DNA of 64,000 bases, from the NCBI GenBank assembly GCA_015680685.1, contig MNCI01009511.1, positions 7,044 to 71,043 of the forward strand, given 5' to 3'. A model generated the notes under the pieces. It saw nothing but the letters and a program-made list of their open reading frames with translations, did not search any database and was not told where the DNA came from. Positions 33,569-45,122 of the stretch are shown piece after piece (position 1 is the first letter of the stretch; every line of letters starts with the position of its first letter). The position numbers and the translations under genes are program-made. The stretch comes from Gnetum montanum (Eukaryota; Streptophyta; Gnetopsida; Gnetales; Gnetaceae).

Positions 33569-35180
33569 ATTTGGTGTTTTACCACTAGATGCCTCGTCGT
33601 CGCCTATGATGCTACCTACTGTTGATGGCAGAAAACCTAGGGAGGTCGCTTGTTGTAGCTTCACTATTACCAAAGAGAGAAAGAAGAGAGAGCCTTGTTG
33701 TAGTCACTGGTTTGGATCTATAAAGAGAGGGATGCTGCTATTGTCTACTCTGGGAGTGACTACAACAGTTGACATTTCTGATGCATGCCATGACTATTGT
33801 TGTCATGGAGAAGGAGAGGAAGGAGAGAGATTAGAGGTCATCATGCAACCACTGCCACCTATAGCTGAAGTTTACCATTGTCTGTAATTGTTTCTATTGT
33901 AGAGAGAGGAGAGGCTGGCCCTTGATTCCCCTCTACTGATTTTTGAGAAGGGAGACCCCTCTATGGCAACACACTACCACATACACCATCATTTGTCATC
34001 GTGCGTTTCTTGCATCTCCTGCATACTGCTCACACACCTCACCATGCATGCCTACCATAGCTCCCATGCCTCACCATTTGTGCACCTGATGCTGCTACTG
34101 TTGGCTCCTACTAACACCTCCACATCGCCTACGACATGCACTGCTACCCAGGGAGATAGAGTAGGGTGCTTGCTACAGTGCAAAAAAGAATGAAACTACT
34201 ATTTACTGGTTTCCTGGCTAGTCCCCAGATTTGATGATCCTTGGTTGAGAAAGCTTCTCCCTTTAATAGGCCTCTGCTCAGCATCAAAGAGGGAACAACC
34301 CCACTATTCACCACCTATTGGTTATTGCAACCACATGCCACCCATAACTCCCCACTATGACCGCCACCATGTCTCTACATCCACGTAACTCCTATCATCT
34401 ACCATGTTCTTCACACCCACTACCCCATGTCTGGCATAATTGCCACCACGTTTTTCACCACCTTGAATAGATTGACCATCATTGAGTCACTGTTGTTGCA
34501 TTCATCAGTCCCACACCACATCTGACACAAATAACCTTTCTTCCATGGATAGTTCCTATGTGAAATCTCCTTCTAGATAAATCCACAAACGGGTATTTAG
34601 GATGTGGTTTGAGGGCTTTGGCAGCCATGAAAGCTTGTTCTTTTGGAGGGTACATAGTGTTGAGGCCTAGCTATGGGCCCTGTTCATTGATTTTTGCAAT
34701 AATCTGCAATTGTTTTGTGTCTGGAATTCTTGATCAAAAAGTGATTTTTATATCAACCCCCTTCATGTCAATTACTATAAAATCTATTCATTTCTTTAGG
34801 TTAGTAGAAGCAAGGCATTGACTTCATGAAAATCTAATTCTTTCTAGAAGTGAGATCAATGTAGTTCAACTAATAGATTCTACATGGCCCAGTTTTGCTA
34901 GGTCATGAGATATTCCTAACTAACTAGGTTATATCATTGTCTAATTTAGAAGTAAGGGCCATTAATTTTGTAATTGTAAAATTCTTTCTTGGTTGATTGC
35001 CATGATCTAGAAATCAAAAGCAGTTTTCCTGATTATGTTCAGAACGAACCTAGGAACTTGAGGCATTTTGTTGATCTACGAATTGTTTGAGGCTTTGAGT
35101 CATTTAATTGACGATTCCACTTTTCCACCTACATGTTGTTGATCATGGCACCGTGCCTAGCATGGGAGAGGCTGACATCA
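33150..35180 (-). mobile_element. EA 5' LTR
   Basis: TGATGCATAAATTTTGG to GCTGACATCA. GA microsatellite at 33528-33565. At its right it continues into EA-family internal sequence (35181-35275) instead of flanking DNA. Confidence 0.87.
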
Positions 35181-35275
35181 ACACTTATCCCCTAAACTTT
35201 AATTGCATGCAAGTGCAAGGATAAAAAAAAAACCATGAAATTTTAAAAGGAAATGCAACAGATAGAGAATCAAAA
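35181..35275 (-). mobile_element. Remnant of a third EA-family copy
   Basis: Starts ACACTTATCCCCTAAACTTT, the polypurine-tract side that lies inside the 3' LTR in EA and EB, and matches 12783-12875 and 38602-38695. So the LTR 33150-35180 served as 5' LTR for EA and as 3' LTR of another copy whose remainder is gone. At about 35276 it changes to R sequence. Confidence 0.75.
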
Positions 35276-36590
35276 ACATTTAAAAGGATTGGTTGTAAAG
35301 ATGAAACCCTAAAAATTTATTCTTGTTCATCTATGAACTTTGCAGTTACATTTGCTCTTTTCCTGTGCTACACACTAAATTAGGGCGTGTTGAGATTGAA
35401 ATAATTAAAACCTAGGATGTGTTGAAACCGAAATAATTAAAACTTAGGGCATTTTGAAACTAAAATAAATTAGGGTGTGTTGAAATTTAAATTATTAAAA
35501 CTAAGGGCATGTTGAAACTAAAATAATTAAAACATAGATGTTTCAAAGATATATGGTTAAATTTTAACTCTATAACTAGGCATTGTTTTATACGATTGAA
35601 CTTATAACTTAAAACTTTCAAATCAAAAATATTATCACTAAATTAATATCTCATTGTTGTACTATTAACCTTGAGTTTCAATGTCTTTTATATACCTTTG
35701 AGAAAGGTTCTATTCAAATTGATTTTAAAGAATTCTTTAATAACTAAGAGAAAACAAATATTTGTTTATAAGGTCTCACAGAAATCTATTGTTGATTCAT
35801 ATGGTTTCTGAAATGGTTCTTCATAATAAAAAACATCAAGCAAGTCTATGTATTAATAATTACATACCAAATATTCAACATTGACAACATATTCAAGATA
35901 TTTTAACTACTAATAATTTGTTTGTAGGTATTCGTCAAGATATGGAGATAATATCTTTTGATTATGTTGATATTATTAATAGGGCGAGGGCCTCCTCCCC
36001 CTCCACCCAATGTTAATCTTTTCATGTAATGTTCAATTTTCTTTCCCAAATGAAAGGTCTTTAAGGATTGATTGTAAAGATGAAACCCTAAAAAGATATT
36101 CTTGTTCATCTATGAACTTTGCAATTGCATTCTCTCTTTTCCCTATGTTGCACACTAAATTAGGACATGTTGAAATTGAAATAATTAACACTTAGGGCAT
36201 TTTAAAACTAAAATAAATTAGGATGTGTTCAAACCAAAATAATTAAAACATAGATGTTTCAAAGATATATGGTTAAATTTTAACTTTATAATTGGGCATT
36301 GTTTTATATGATTGAACTTATTACATAAAGCTTTCAAATCACACCTTAAGATATGTAGTTAAATTAGAATTTTATAACTTAGCATTGCTTACTAGAACTT
36401 AACCTATGACTTACAACTTTCAAATCAAAAATCTTACCACTAAATTAACATGTCATTGTTGTACTACCAACCCTAAGTTTCAATGTTTTTAATATACCTT
36501 TGAGGAAGGTTCCAATCAAATCAATTTTAAGGAACTCTTTAATAACTAAGAGAAAACAAATATTTATTCATAAGGTATCACAGAAATTAT
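35276..36590. repeat. R tandem array, block 2
   Basis: About one and a half R units, marker at 35924, minisatellite near 35378-35535 and a shorter one near 36165-36245. It starts in the AAGGATTGGTTGTAAAG part of a unit and ends at TCACAGAAATTAT before EB. Confidence 0.85.
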
Positions 36591-38601
36591 TGATGCATAA
36601 ATTCTGGATGCACCAACACTCGGGGAAAAAACTTGTTTGAGAGACTATCATCTCGAGTGCCTCCCGTATGGGTACATTAGCCCAGGAGTAGTCTAAGATG
36701 GAGAGGGCTACATGATGTTTAAAAAAATAAATTAAATTAGAAAATTGGGAACTTTAAGTAACTATCTTAAACTTCTAGACTAAATCAAAATATAGTAAAT
36801 TTAAATTTTTCCTTGGTCTCCGGTTGCTATCATTGATCCATTGTTGCTGGTGGTGTCCACTGCTAGGTAGGAAAATCCTAATCACTGCTGAAGAGGGAGC
36901 AAGAGAGATAGCCCACTGTGGGGATGTGCTACCTTTTTATCACTATTGCTACAGTTGTTGTTGTTGTGGAGAGAAAGAGAGGGAGATCTATCCGGTGTTC
37001 GACCACCACATGCCTCTTCATTGCCTACCATGCTACCTATCATTGGTGATAGAAAACCTAGGGTGGCCACTTGTTGTAGCTTCATCATTGCTAAAGAGAG
37101 AAAGAAGAGAGAACCCTCTTGCAGTCATTAGTTTAGATTTGTAGAGCGAGGGATGCCGTTGTTGTTTGCTTTGGGATTTATTGCTGCAACCGACACTTCT
37201 TATGCACACCGTGTTTGCCACTTGTCACCGTCATGAGAAAGGGAAGGAAGGAGAGAGGCTGGAGGACATTATGCAACCACTGCCACCTACAATTAACAAT
37301 GATTATCGTCTACCACTACTGCTGTTGCAAAGAGAGGAGAGGTTGATTCATGATTCCCCTTTGCTGATTTGGAAGAAGGAAGACCCCTCTTTGGCAATGC
37401 ATTGCCACGTACACCATCATCTGCCATTGTGCTTACATCACCTACATCCCACCTATGCACCTTGCCATGCATGCCTACCATACCTTATGCACCTTGTCAT
37501 TTGCATGCTTGTTGCTATTGTTGTCAACTCCTATTGATGCCTTGGCATTGCCTATCGTGCACGTTGCTTCCCAAGGAGAGATAGAAGGCTACTTGTTGCA
37601 GCACAAAAAAGAAAGAAGCCATCGTCTACTAGTTTCTTGGTTGGTCCCTAGATCCAATGATCCTTGGTTGAGGGAGCTCCTCCCTTTAATAGGATTCTTC
37701 CTACCACTAAGGAGGGAACAACCCGGCTGTTTGCCACTTGTCGATTATTGTAACAACGCACCACCCGTAACTCCCCACCATGACCACCACCATGTCTTTG
37801 CATGACCAGCCATGTAACTTTCATCATCCACCATGTTCTTCACATCCACTACCCCATGTTTAGCATAACCGCCACCATGTTCTTTACCACCTTGAATAGA
37901 TTGGCCATCACTGAGTTGCTGCTGCTATATTCATCACTCCCACACCACATTTGACATAAATAACCTTTCTGCTATGGATAGTTCCTATGCGAAATCTCCT
38001 TCTAGATATGTCGACAAACAGGTATTTGGGATGTGGTTTAGTGGCTTTGATAGCCATGAAAGCTTGTTCTTTTGGAGGGTACACAGCGATGAGGTCCAAT
38101 GATGCTCATTGATTTTTGCAACAATTTGCAGTTGTTTTGCATATGGAATTCTTGATCAAAAAGTGCTTTTTCTATTAGGCCTCCCATGTCGATTATTGTA
38201 AAATCTATTCATTTCTTTAGGTTAGTAGAAGTAGGGCATTAACTTCATGAAATTATAATTCTTTTTGAAAGTGAGATCGATGTAGTTCAGCTAATAGATT
38301 CTATATTGCCCAATTATGGTAGGTCATGAGATATTCTTGACTGATTGGGTCGTATCATTGTCTAATTTGGAAATGAGGGCCATTAATTTTATAATTGTAA
38401 AATTCTTTTTTGGTTGACTTCCATGATCTAGAAATCAAAAGCAGTTTTCTTGATTATGTTCAAAACAGACCCAGGTACTTGAGGCACTTTGTTGATCTAT
38501 GGATTGTTTGAGGCTTTGAGCCATTTAACTGATGATTCCACTTTTCCATGTACATGTTGTTGATCATGGCCTCATGCCTAGCATGGGCGAGGTTGACATC
38601 A
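36591..38601 (-). mobile_element. EB 3' LTR
   Basis: TGATGCATAAATTCTGG to GGTTGACATCA. The GA microsatellite is degenerate (36967-36985). Confidence 0.88.
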
Positions 38602-39690
38602 ACACTTAGCGCCCAAACTTTAATTGTATGCAAGTGTAAGGATAACAAAAACCATGAAATTTTAAAAGGAAATGAAATAAATAGAGAATTGAAAACATCA
38701 CAAAATGGACAAATTGACAAAATTTTCCTTGGGACCCTTTTTTTCTAACATTTTAAAAGGGAATGGGTGAAAAGGGATTATTTGCTCTCTCTTTTTGAAT
38801 TTTAGAAAAATAGGTTTAAAAGGGGAATGGAGGCTAGGGTGAGGATTGTTACTGGACCCCATTGCACTCAAAAACTTATTACACTTCAATGAACACAGTC
38901 TTCATTCCTTTTTTTTTCTTTTTTTTTTGAAGAAAATTTGCTCATGATGTAGTTCATTCTTAAGGTAGGAATTCCAACACGAGTCTAGCCGATTAGCTGC
39001 ACTACCAAAGAACATGGTTCTTTTAGAACTTTGCGCATGGTGCAGTTCAATCCTCATGTATGTGCCTTTAAGTACAATTTGATGGCATCATAGCTGGTTT
39101 CCTAGGTGGCTAAGGATTCTCAAGTGGAGATGAACACACTTCACATTGTTGTTCAAAGGATAGCCATGGATCATCACACTTGAAGGCTGGGGCTTATGAG
39201 AGGGAAAATGACATTTTCCAAGGTCACCTAGTGATTATGGCTAACCATTCTCCAACATCACGTATCCTACACTCACATGATCATGATGATAACATGATAA
39301 GTTAGCATAAATCCTGTCCTCCATAATCCGACATAACAAATAAAACTAAAACCTTGGAATAGATGGGGAAGAATCATAGTATTATTCAAATATAAAATAT
39401 AAAGGAGATTTCATGTAATAGTAATAGGATATATAAAGCATTATACTTGCATTATTTTCCAATGGAGTTATGATGAACCAATACCTAGTAACTTAAATGA
39501 CCATAATGATTATTAAAATAATATGAAAAGCACAAATCAAATCAAAGCCAATATTCAAAAAAAAAAGAGATGATGAAAAGTAAAGAAAATATGCAAATGT
39601 AACTATCTACAAATGAAATGCATGACGAGGGGAAAGAAAACATGCAAATAAGGATCTACCAGGTGTCCACATAGGGCACCTAAGTAGAAA
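38602..39690 (-). other. EB 3' untranslated region and polypurine tract
   Basis: The minus-strand AAAGTTTGGGCGCTAAG abuts the LTR. The rest matches EA 12807-14012 plus 29568-29700 and shows the uninterrupted version of the E5 target at 39525-39550. No gene seen. Confidence 0.65.
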
Positions 39691-40690
39691 TGCTTTAGAT
39701 GAAATGCATTAAAGTTCATATGTAACTTATGTTCTTGCACATCAGCAATTTTGTACACATTGGGTTCAATGACATCTGTAACTCAGAATGGGCTTGACCA
39801 CATAGGAAAGAACTTACTTTGAAGACTTGCTTGACCAAATGCTCTACATCTTTTTAGGACTAGGTCTCCTATCTTAAAGACTTTACCTGCATGTTTCTTC
39901 TTAAGCCATCTTTTAACAATTTTTTGATGATCAAGACATAATATTAATTTGCTTGTTTGTTTTCTATCAGGCACTAAATTTGAATGTTTCATAAGATGAA
40001 TACTTTTAGATCCTAGAAGTTCATGAAGTTTTTCTTTCATATAAGTTCCAATCTTAGGTCTAACAAGTCTAGGTTTTTGTAGGTCATCGAATATAGCTTC
40101 TTTAGGAACATGTTCAATGGATATGTCATCACAGTTTTGCACACCTTCTAATGTTTTAAGGGATAGGATCTCATTTATGTCTTTTTCCTCCCTTAAAGGT
40201 GGTGGGTCACCCAGAAGAAATTCCTTTCCATCATGTTGATGATAAGGTAAGATGTCTTCATAGATTTCTTCACCTTCTCTAAAAGTTGATAGGGTTGGGT
40301 GGAATTTGTATGAGAAAAAGAATTTATTTTTGTAATTTCACTCACATGGTCATTTATATCATGTTTTCCACACTCAACCTGAATAACTCCAACATAAAGG
40401 TTAGTGTTTTGATTTTTCAAAGACTGGTTTTGTTGATCAAATGTTGTAACTATTTGTTTGTAGAAAGGCTTTCTTGGTATGATCCTATATTTAGATTTTC
40501 CTTTGATAGGGATTAATAAAGAAATTTGACCTAAAGAAGCCCCAAAACTTGGCTCTAAAAGTCCTAGATAAGAGCACACCCTAAGTGGATGACATATTAA
40601 CCACTAAGATATCCATGTAACATGTAAATGTAGAGTATTATTTAGGTTGCACTTTCACTTGTTTTAATGACCCTACTATAGGTACATTAG
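39691..40690 (-). pseudogene. EB post-protease linker fused to integrase C-terminus
   Basis: Minus strand. One open frame (40142-39783) runs from PKIGTYMKEKLHELLGSKSI through HSNLVPDRKQTSKLILCLDH into KIVKRWLKKKHAGKVFKIGD and FFPMWSSPF. The fusion of the Tat linker to the integrase C-terminal domain is therefore in frame with no intervening RT, RNase H or integrase core. A second open piece (40579-40193) covers the linker start. EA has the same junction. Confidence 0.78.
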
Positions 40691-40870
40691 ACCCATTGAG
40701 TTGTATTACACTTCTCATTTTGTGGTAGCATCTATGCTCCTAAGGTTTTACATACCTAAAGTGGCATGGCACTAATGATTGCTCTAGAATCCATCAAACA
40801 ATTATAAACATTCTTTCCTAAAATAATCAGAGTTGTTAGAAAAAGAGGTTTCTCTTTATTGCTCATCATG
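40691..40870 (-). pseudogene. EB aspartic protease remnant
   Basis: Minus strand NKEKPLFLTTLIILGKNVYN then CLMDSRAIISAMPL, with a stop soon after. The catalytic DSG is DSR, as in EA. Confidence 0.72.
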
Positions 40871-42460
40871 GAATTGTTTGTGTTTTGTATTGATAATGCG
40901 TTAGGAAATTTTGTGAAGTGAACTTGCCTTTCAGGGATTGGGGATTTTTCTTTTTCAATTTTAGGTGTATGAACTATATTCTGAATCACTTCTTTCATTT
41001 TATTAAAGTGTAGGAGATCATACATCGAAATGTTGGCTTTAACTCTTTTCAAATCCTCAACCAAATCATAAATCTTATGCACGTCTTTGGCTTCTTGTTG
41101 AGGTGGGATTGTTCTAGGTAGAGAAGGGGAGTTTGGCAAGGGTGGGGCATTTACTTGGGTTGACTTGGTTTGGTTGTTTCTATTGTTTTGACTAGGAACT
41201 CTTCTATTTGGAGGAGTATAAGGATTATTCCTAGTTTGTTGCTGTGTGGCGTTCACAATGTCACTAAGTCTATGATAGTGAGTGTTATGTGGGTTGGGGT
41301 TGCTTACCATAACTTATTGCAATGAGGAAACCTCTTCATTTTTTGTTTCGTGAGGTACATTACAAACCATAATTGGGGGTTTTCCATTTTGTTGACTTTG
41401 GGCATTATCATCATGTAGTGCTAAAAATTGAGGACAAGTCCTCTCAAAATGTTGCCTCATGTTATGGAGACAATAATAGTCATCATTGATTGATGTACTT
41501 GGCTTTTCAGATTATACAGGATCCTTGTTGTTGTTCTGCTTTAGTTCAACTACTTCATTTGAAAGTTTCTAAAGTGAAGTTAATATCTAAGTCATCTAAT
41601 TTTGAGTTTGAGTTGGGGGTTTAACAGGATTACATATATCGTTTGGGTTTATGCTAGATTGAATTAAGGCCTTTGATTCATCATCATTTAAACCAGTGTT
41701 AGATGGTAGGAATGAAGAAGATGTGTGACCTTGAAAACAACTATATATACGTTGAGTCATTTGAAGGGGAGTGGGAGTTTGGAATATAGTATTGGTCATT
41801 GGAAAAGTTGGTAAAGGTAGAGGAATAGGTTGCATAGGGTTGCTAATGCCTCATCATTCCAAATTGGGTTTGAATACTATTCATGAGGGTAAATTTTTCT
41901 AACTCAATGGCTTTAGCCATCGCTCCTTATATTTCTATTATATTAGGATCAGATTTGATGACATAGGCAAAGAATGGATCAATGATGGACAAGTAAAAAT
42001 TGAGGATGCCACCAGGTTTTGAATGCATCTCATTTGGCACATAGGCAAGTTGATGAAGTAACCTTAGATTGTAATCCTAGAAATTTTTCCCAGGTAGCTT
42101 GTTTAAGCTTGTGAAGTTACGTGATGCTATGGCTGAGCTAGTGAATTTGTCAAACTAAATTAGGAACTTATTTTTAAATTCTTGGCATGAGTTGATGGAG
42201 GTAGTAGGGAGCATCAAAAACCATTGGGTGGCTTTGCTGCTAAAAGTTATGACAAATACCCTACACACTACGTCATTTGGTACAGTGTTATGGATCCCTA
42301 GTAAGGTTTCAAAACATTGTATATGTTGGTGGGCATCATTAGTAAGGATTTTGGGATCATAGAACAAGTTTATGTTTTGGAGTGATTTTGGGATGTCATG
42401 ATAATTGGCAAAGTTAAAGGGATTGCTCACTAAGGGAGCCAGGGGTTGATTGCCTACCAT
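40871..42460 (-). pseudogene. gag: EB gag remnant
   Basis: Minus strand, ATG at 42460-42458 (MVGNQPLAPLVSNPFNFANY). Capsid part: FETLLGIHNTVPNDVVCRVF, TTSINSCQEFKNKFLI and then a stop; further capsid sequence is readable to about 41890. PMTNTIFQTPTPLQMTQRIY and a Cys/His segment with YCLHNMRQHFERTC (near 41460) follow. The last open part (41310-40756) includes ANISMYDLLHFNKMKEVIQN, the conserved segment before protease. Stops and frame changes break it but it is better kept than EA. Confidence 0.82.
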
Positions 42461-43078
42461 CCTAGTACGAGTTCTCCTAGGGATAAAACTTGGGAAACAT
42501 GAAGCTCATTATTTTCTTAATGTAAAGTTACAGGTAGTTGGTCGGTTAGGGGGAGAGGAGAGTTTGCTCATAAAATAAAAAAATTATAAAATATGAATGT
42601 TGAAATAAAATTATAACATTGCATAAAAAGAAAAGAAATATTGTAATAATAATTTTTTAAAAAATATGCTATTAAATTTTTTTTGAAAGAAATAAATGCA
42701 TGAAATTATAATATTTATAAAATTTAAAAGGAAAATGATGAAATGCAAAATGTTAGAAAAATAAATTAAAAAAAACCACCTCACCAAAGTTAGGACTAAG
42801 GTAAGGATTGCCAAAATCAAATTTGAAAATGGGATTAGAAAATTAGGGTTTTAAAAAAAAGGATTAGAAATGGATGATGAGAGTCGAAAATTTTTAGGAA
42901 ACAAACTTTTGATATCAGAAAATAAAGGGCTCAAAAATTCTTAGAAAATAAAGCAAAAGATTTTTCAAAACAAAGGGCTAAAAATAGAGATTTTAGTAAA
43001 AAAAATGTTGAAATTGAAGTTAGGAACAAGAAAAATGACAAGAAAAATTGATAGGGAAAAACAAAGTTTGGAAAAATA
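42461..43078 (-). other. EB leader between primer site and gag
   Basis: AT-rich, no gene; homologous to EA 32480-33120. Short frames here are shadows of A/T tracts. Confidence 0.6.
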
Positions 43079-43096
43079 GCCCTCCTTCTAACTCCA
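43079..43096 (-). other. EB primer-binding site
   Basis: Minus strand TGGAGTTAGAAGGAGGGC, next to the LTR at 43104. Confidence 0.65.
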
Positions 43097-43103
43097 AAAG
43101 GTG

Positions 43104-45122
43104 TTGCATGAATTTTGGATGCACCAACACTTGGGGAAAAAACTCGTTTGAGGAGACTATCACCTAGAGTGCCTCTTGTATTGGTATGGAAACCTAGGGG
43201 TAGTCTCAGCTGGAGAGGGCTATGTGATGTTTCAACAAATAAATTAAACTGAAAAATCAAGGACTTTGAGTAATAGTCTTGAATTTCCAGACTAAATTAA
43301 AATACAGTAAATTTAATTTTTCCCCTAGTCTCCCATTGCTGCCATTGGTTCGTTGTTGTCGATGGTGCCCATTGTCAAGCAGGAAAGCCTTGATCGCCAT
43401 CGAAGAGGGAGAGAGAGAGATAGCCTGTTGTGGGGATGTGCTGCCTCTTTGTCATTGCTGTTATAGTTGTTGCTGTTGTGGAGAGAGAGAGAGAGAGAGA
43501 GGAATATTTGTTTGGTATTTCACTGCCACGCACCTTGCTATTGTCTATGACACTACGTATTGTTGGTGGTAGAAAATCTAGGGAGGCCTCTTGTTGTAGC
43601 TTCATTGTTACCGAAGAGAGAAAGAAGAGAGAACCTTACTATAGTGATTTATTCAGATTTGTAGATAGAGGGATGCCACTGCTATCTGCTTTGAGAATGA
43701 TTATCATTGTTGACACTTTTGATGCATGCTGCATCTACCACTTGCCACTATCACAAGAAAAGAAGGGAGGAGAGAGGCCAGAGGACATCATGTAACTGCT
43801 ACCACCTATAGCTGATGTCGACCATTGTTTTCCATTGCCGCTAATGTAGAGAGAGGAGAGGGTAGCCCCTAATTCCCATCTACTGATTTTGGAGAAGGGA
43901 GATCCCTTTGTGACAACATGCTTCCATGTACATCACCGTCTATCGCTGTGCATTGCCTGCGTGTCGGTTCCATGTCTCATTATGCATCCCTACCATAGCT
44001 CAGACACCTCACAACTTATGTGCCTACAATTGTTGTTGCCGTCTCCTACTGATGCCTTGGCATCATCTACCACATGCATTGCTGGGCAGGGAGAGAGAGA
44101 AGGCTAGCCATTGCAGTGCAAAAAAGAAAGAAATCACCATTTGCTGGTTTCTTGGTTGGGCCCTAGATTTGATGATTCTTGGTTGAGGGAGCACCTCCCT
44201 TTAATAGGCCTCTGCTTACCACTGAAGAGGGAATGACCCCACTGTCTACGACCCACCGGTTATTGCAATCATGCACCATCCATGACTCCCCATGATGACC
44301 GCCACCACATCTCTGCATGACCATTAACGTAACTCCTGCCATCCACCATGTTCTGCAGATCCACTACCCCATGTCTAGCGTAACTACCATCATGTTCTTC
44401 ACCACCTTGAACAGATCAGCCATCGCTAAGTCACTATTGCTTCATTCATTAGTCCCACACCACATCTAAGATAAATAACCTTTCTGCCATGGATAGTTCC
44501 TATGCAAAATCTCCTTCTAGATAAGTCCAAAAATGAGTATTTGGGGTGTGGTTTGAGGGCTTTGGTAGCCATGAAAGCTCATTCTTCTGGAGGGTACAAA
44601 ATGTTGAGGTCCAACTATGGGCCCTGCTCATTGATTTTTGCAATAATTTGCAATTGTTTTGTGTTTGGAATTCTTGATCAAAAAATGCTTTTTCTATCAA
44701 GCCCCCCATGTCAATTGCTATAAAATCTATTCATTTCGTTAGGTTAGTAGAAGCAGAGCATTGACTTCATGGAATTTTAATTCAATTTGAAAGTGAGATC
44801 GATGTAATTCAGCTAATAGATTCTACATGGCCCAATTCTAGTAGGTCATGAGATATTCCTAATTGACTGGGTTGTATCATTGTCTAATTTGGAAGTAAGG
44901 GCCATTAATTTTGTAATTGTAAAATTCTTTCTTGATTGATTGCCATGATGTAGAAATCAAAAGTAGTTTTCCTGATTATGTTTAGAACGGACCGAGAAAC
45001 TTGAGGTACTTTGTTGATCTATGGATTGTTTTAGGCTTTAAGTTGTTTAACTGACATTTCCACTTTCCACCTACATGTTGTTGATCATGGCCTCATGCCT
45101 AGCATGGGTGAAGTTGACATCA
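43104..45122 (-). mobile_element. EB 5' LTR
   Basis: The left end is TGCATGAATTTTGG (three bases shorter than the other copies) and the right end AGTTGACATCA. GA microsatellite at 43481-43501. Confidence 0.86.

Larger units (their letters stand above)
10778..35180 (-). mobile_element. EA: Tat-like LTR retrotransposon, minus strand, pol core deleted, interrupted by E5
   Basis: Two LTRs of about 2.0 kb (10778-12782 and 33150-35180) enclose about 4.8 kb of internal sequence once E5 is removed. In minus sense the order is 5' LTR, primer site, gag, protease, linker fused to an integrase C-terminus, 3' untranslated region, polypurine tract and 3' LTR. RT, RNase H and the integrase core are missing. 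A second copy, EB, has the same structure. A clean TSD cannot be shown: the right flank at 35181 continues into further EA-type sequence. Confidence 0.85.
36591..45122 (-). mobile_element. EB: second EA-family element
   Basis: LTRs 36591-38601 and 43104-45122, internal 4.5 kb, minus strand. Gag, protease and linker/integrase-tail remnants have the same order and the same pol-core deletion as EA. The right flank resumes R at AACCTGTTGTTAATTCAG, which is the expected continuation of the left flank, so EB sits cleanly within one R unit. No exact 5 bp TSD is apparent. EB is not interrupted by other elements. Confidence 0.9.
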
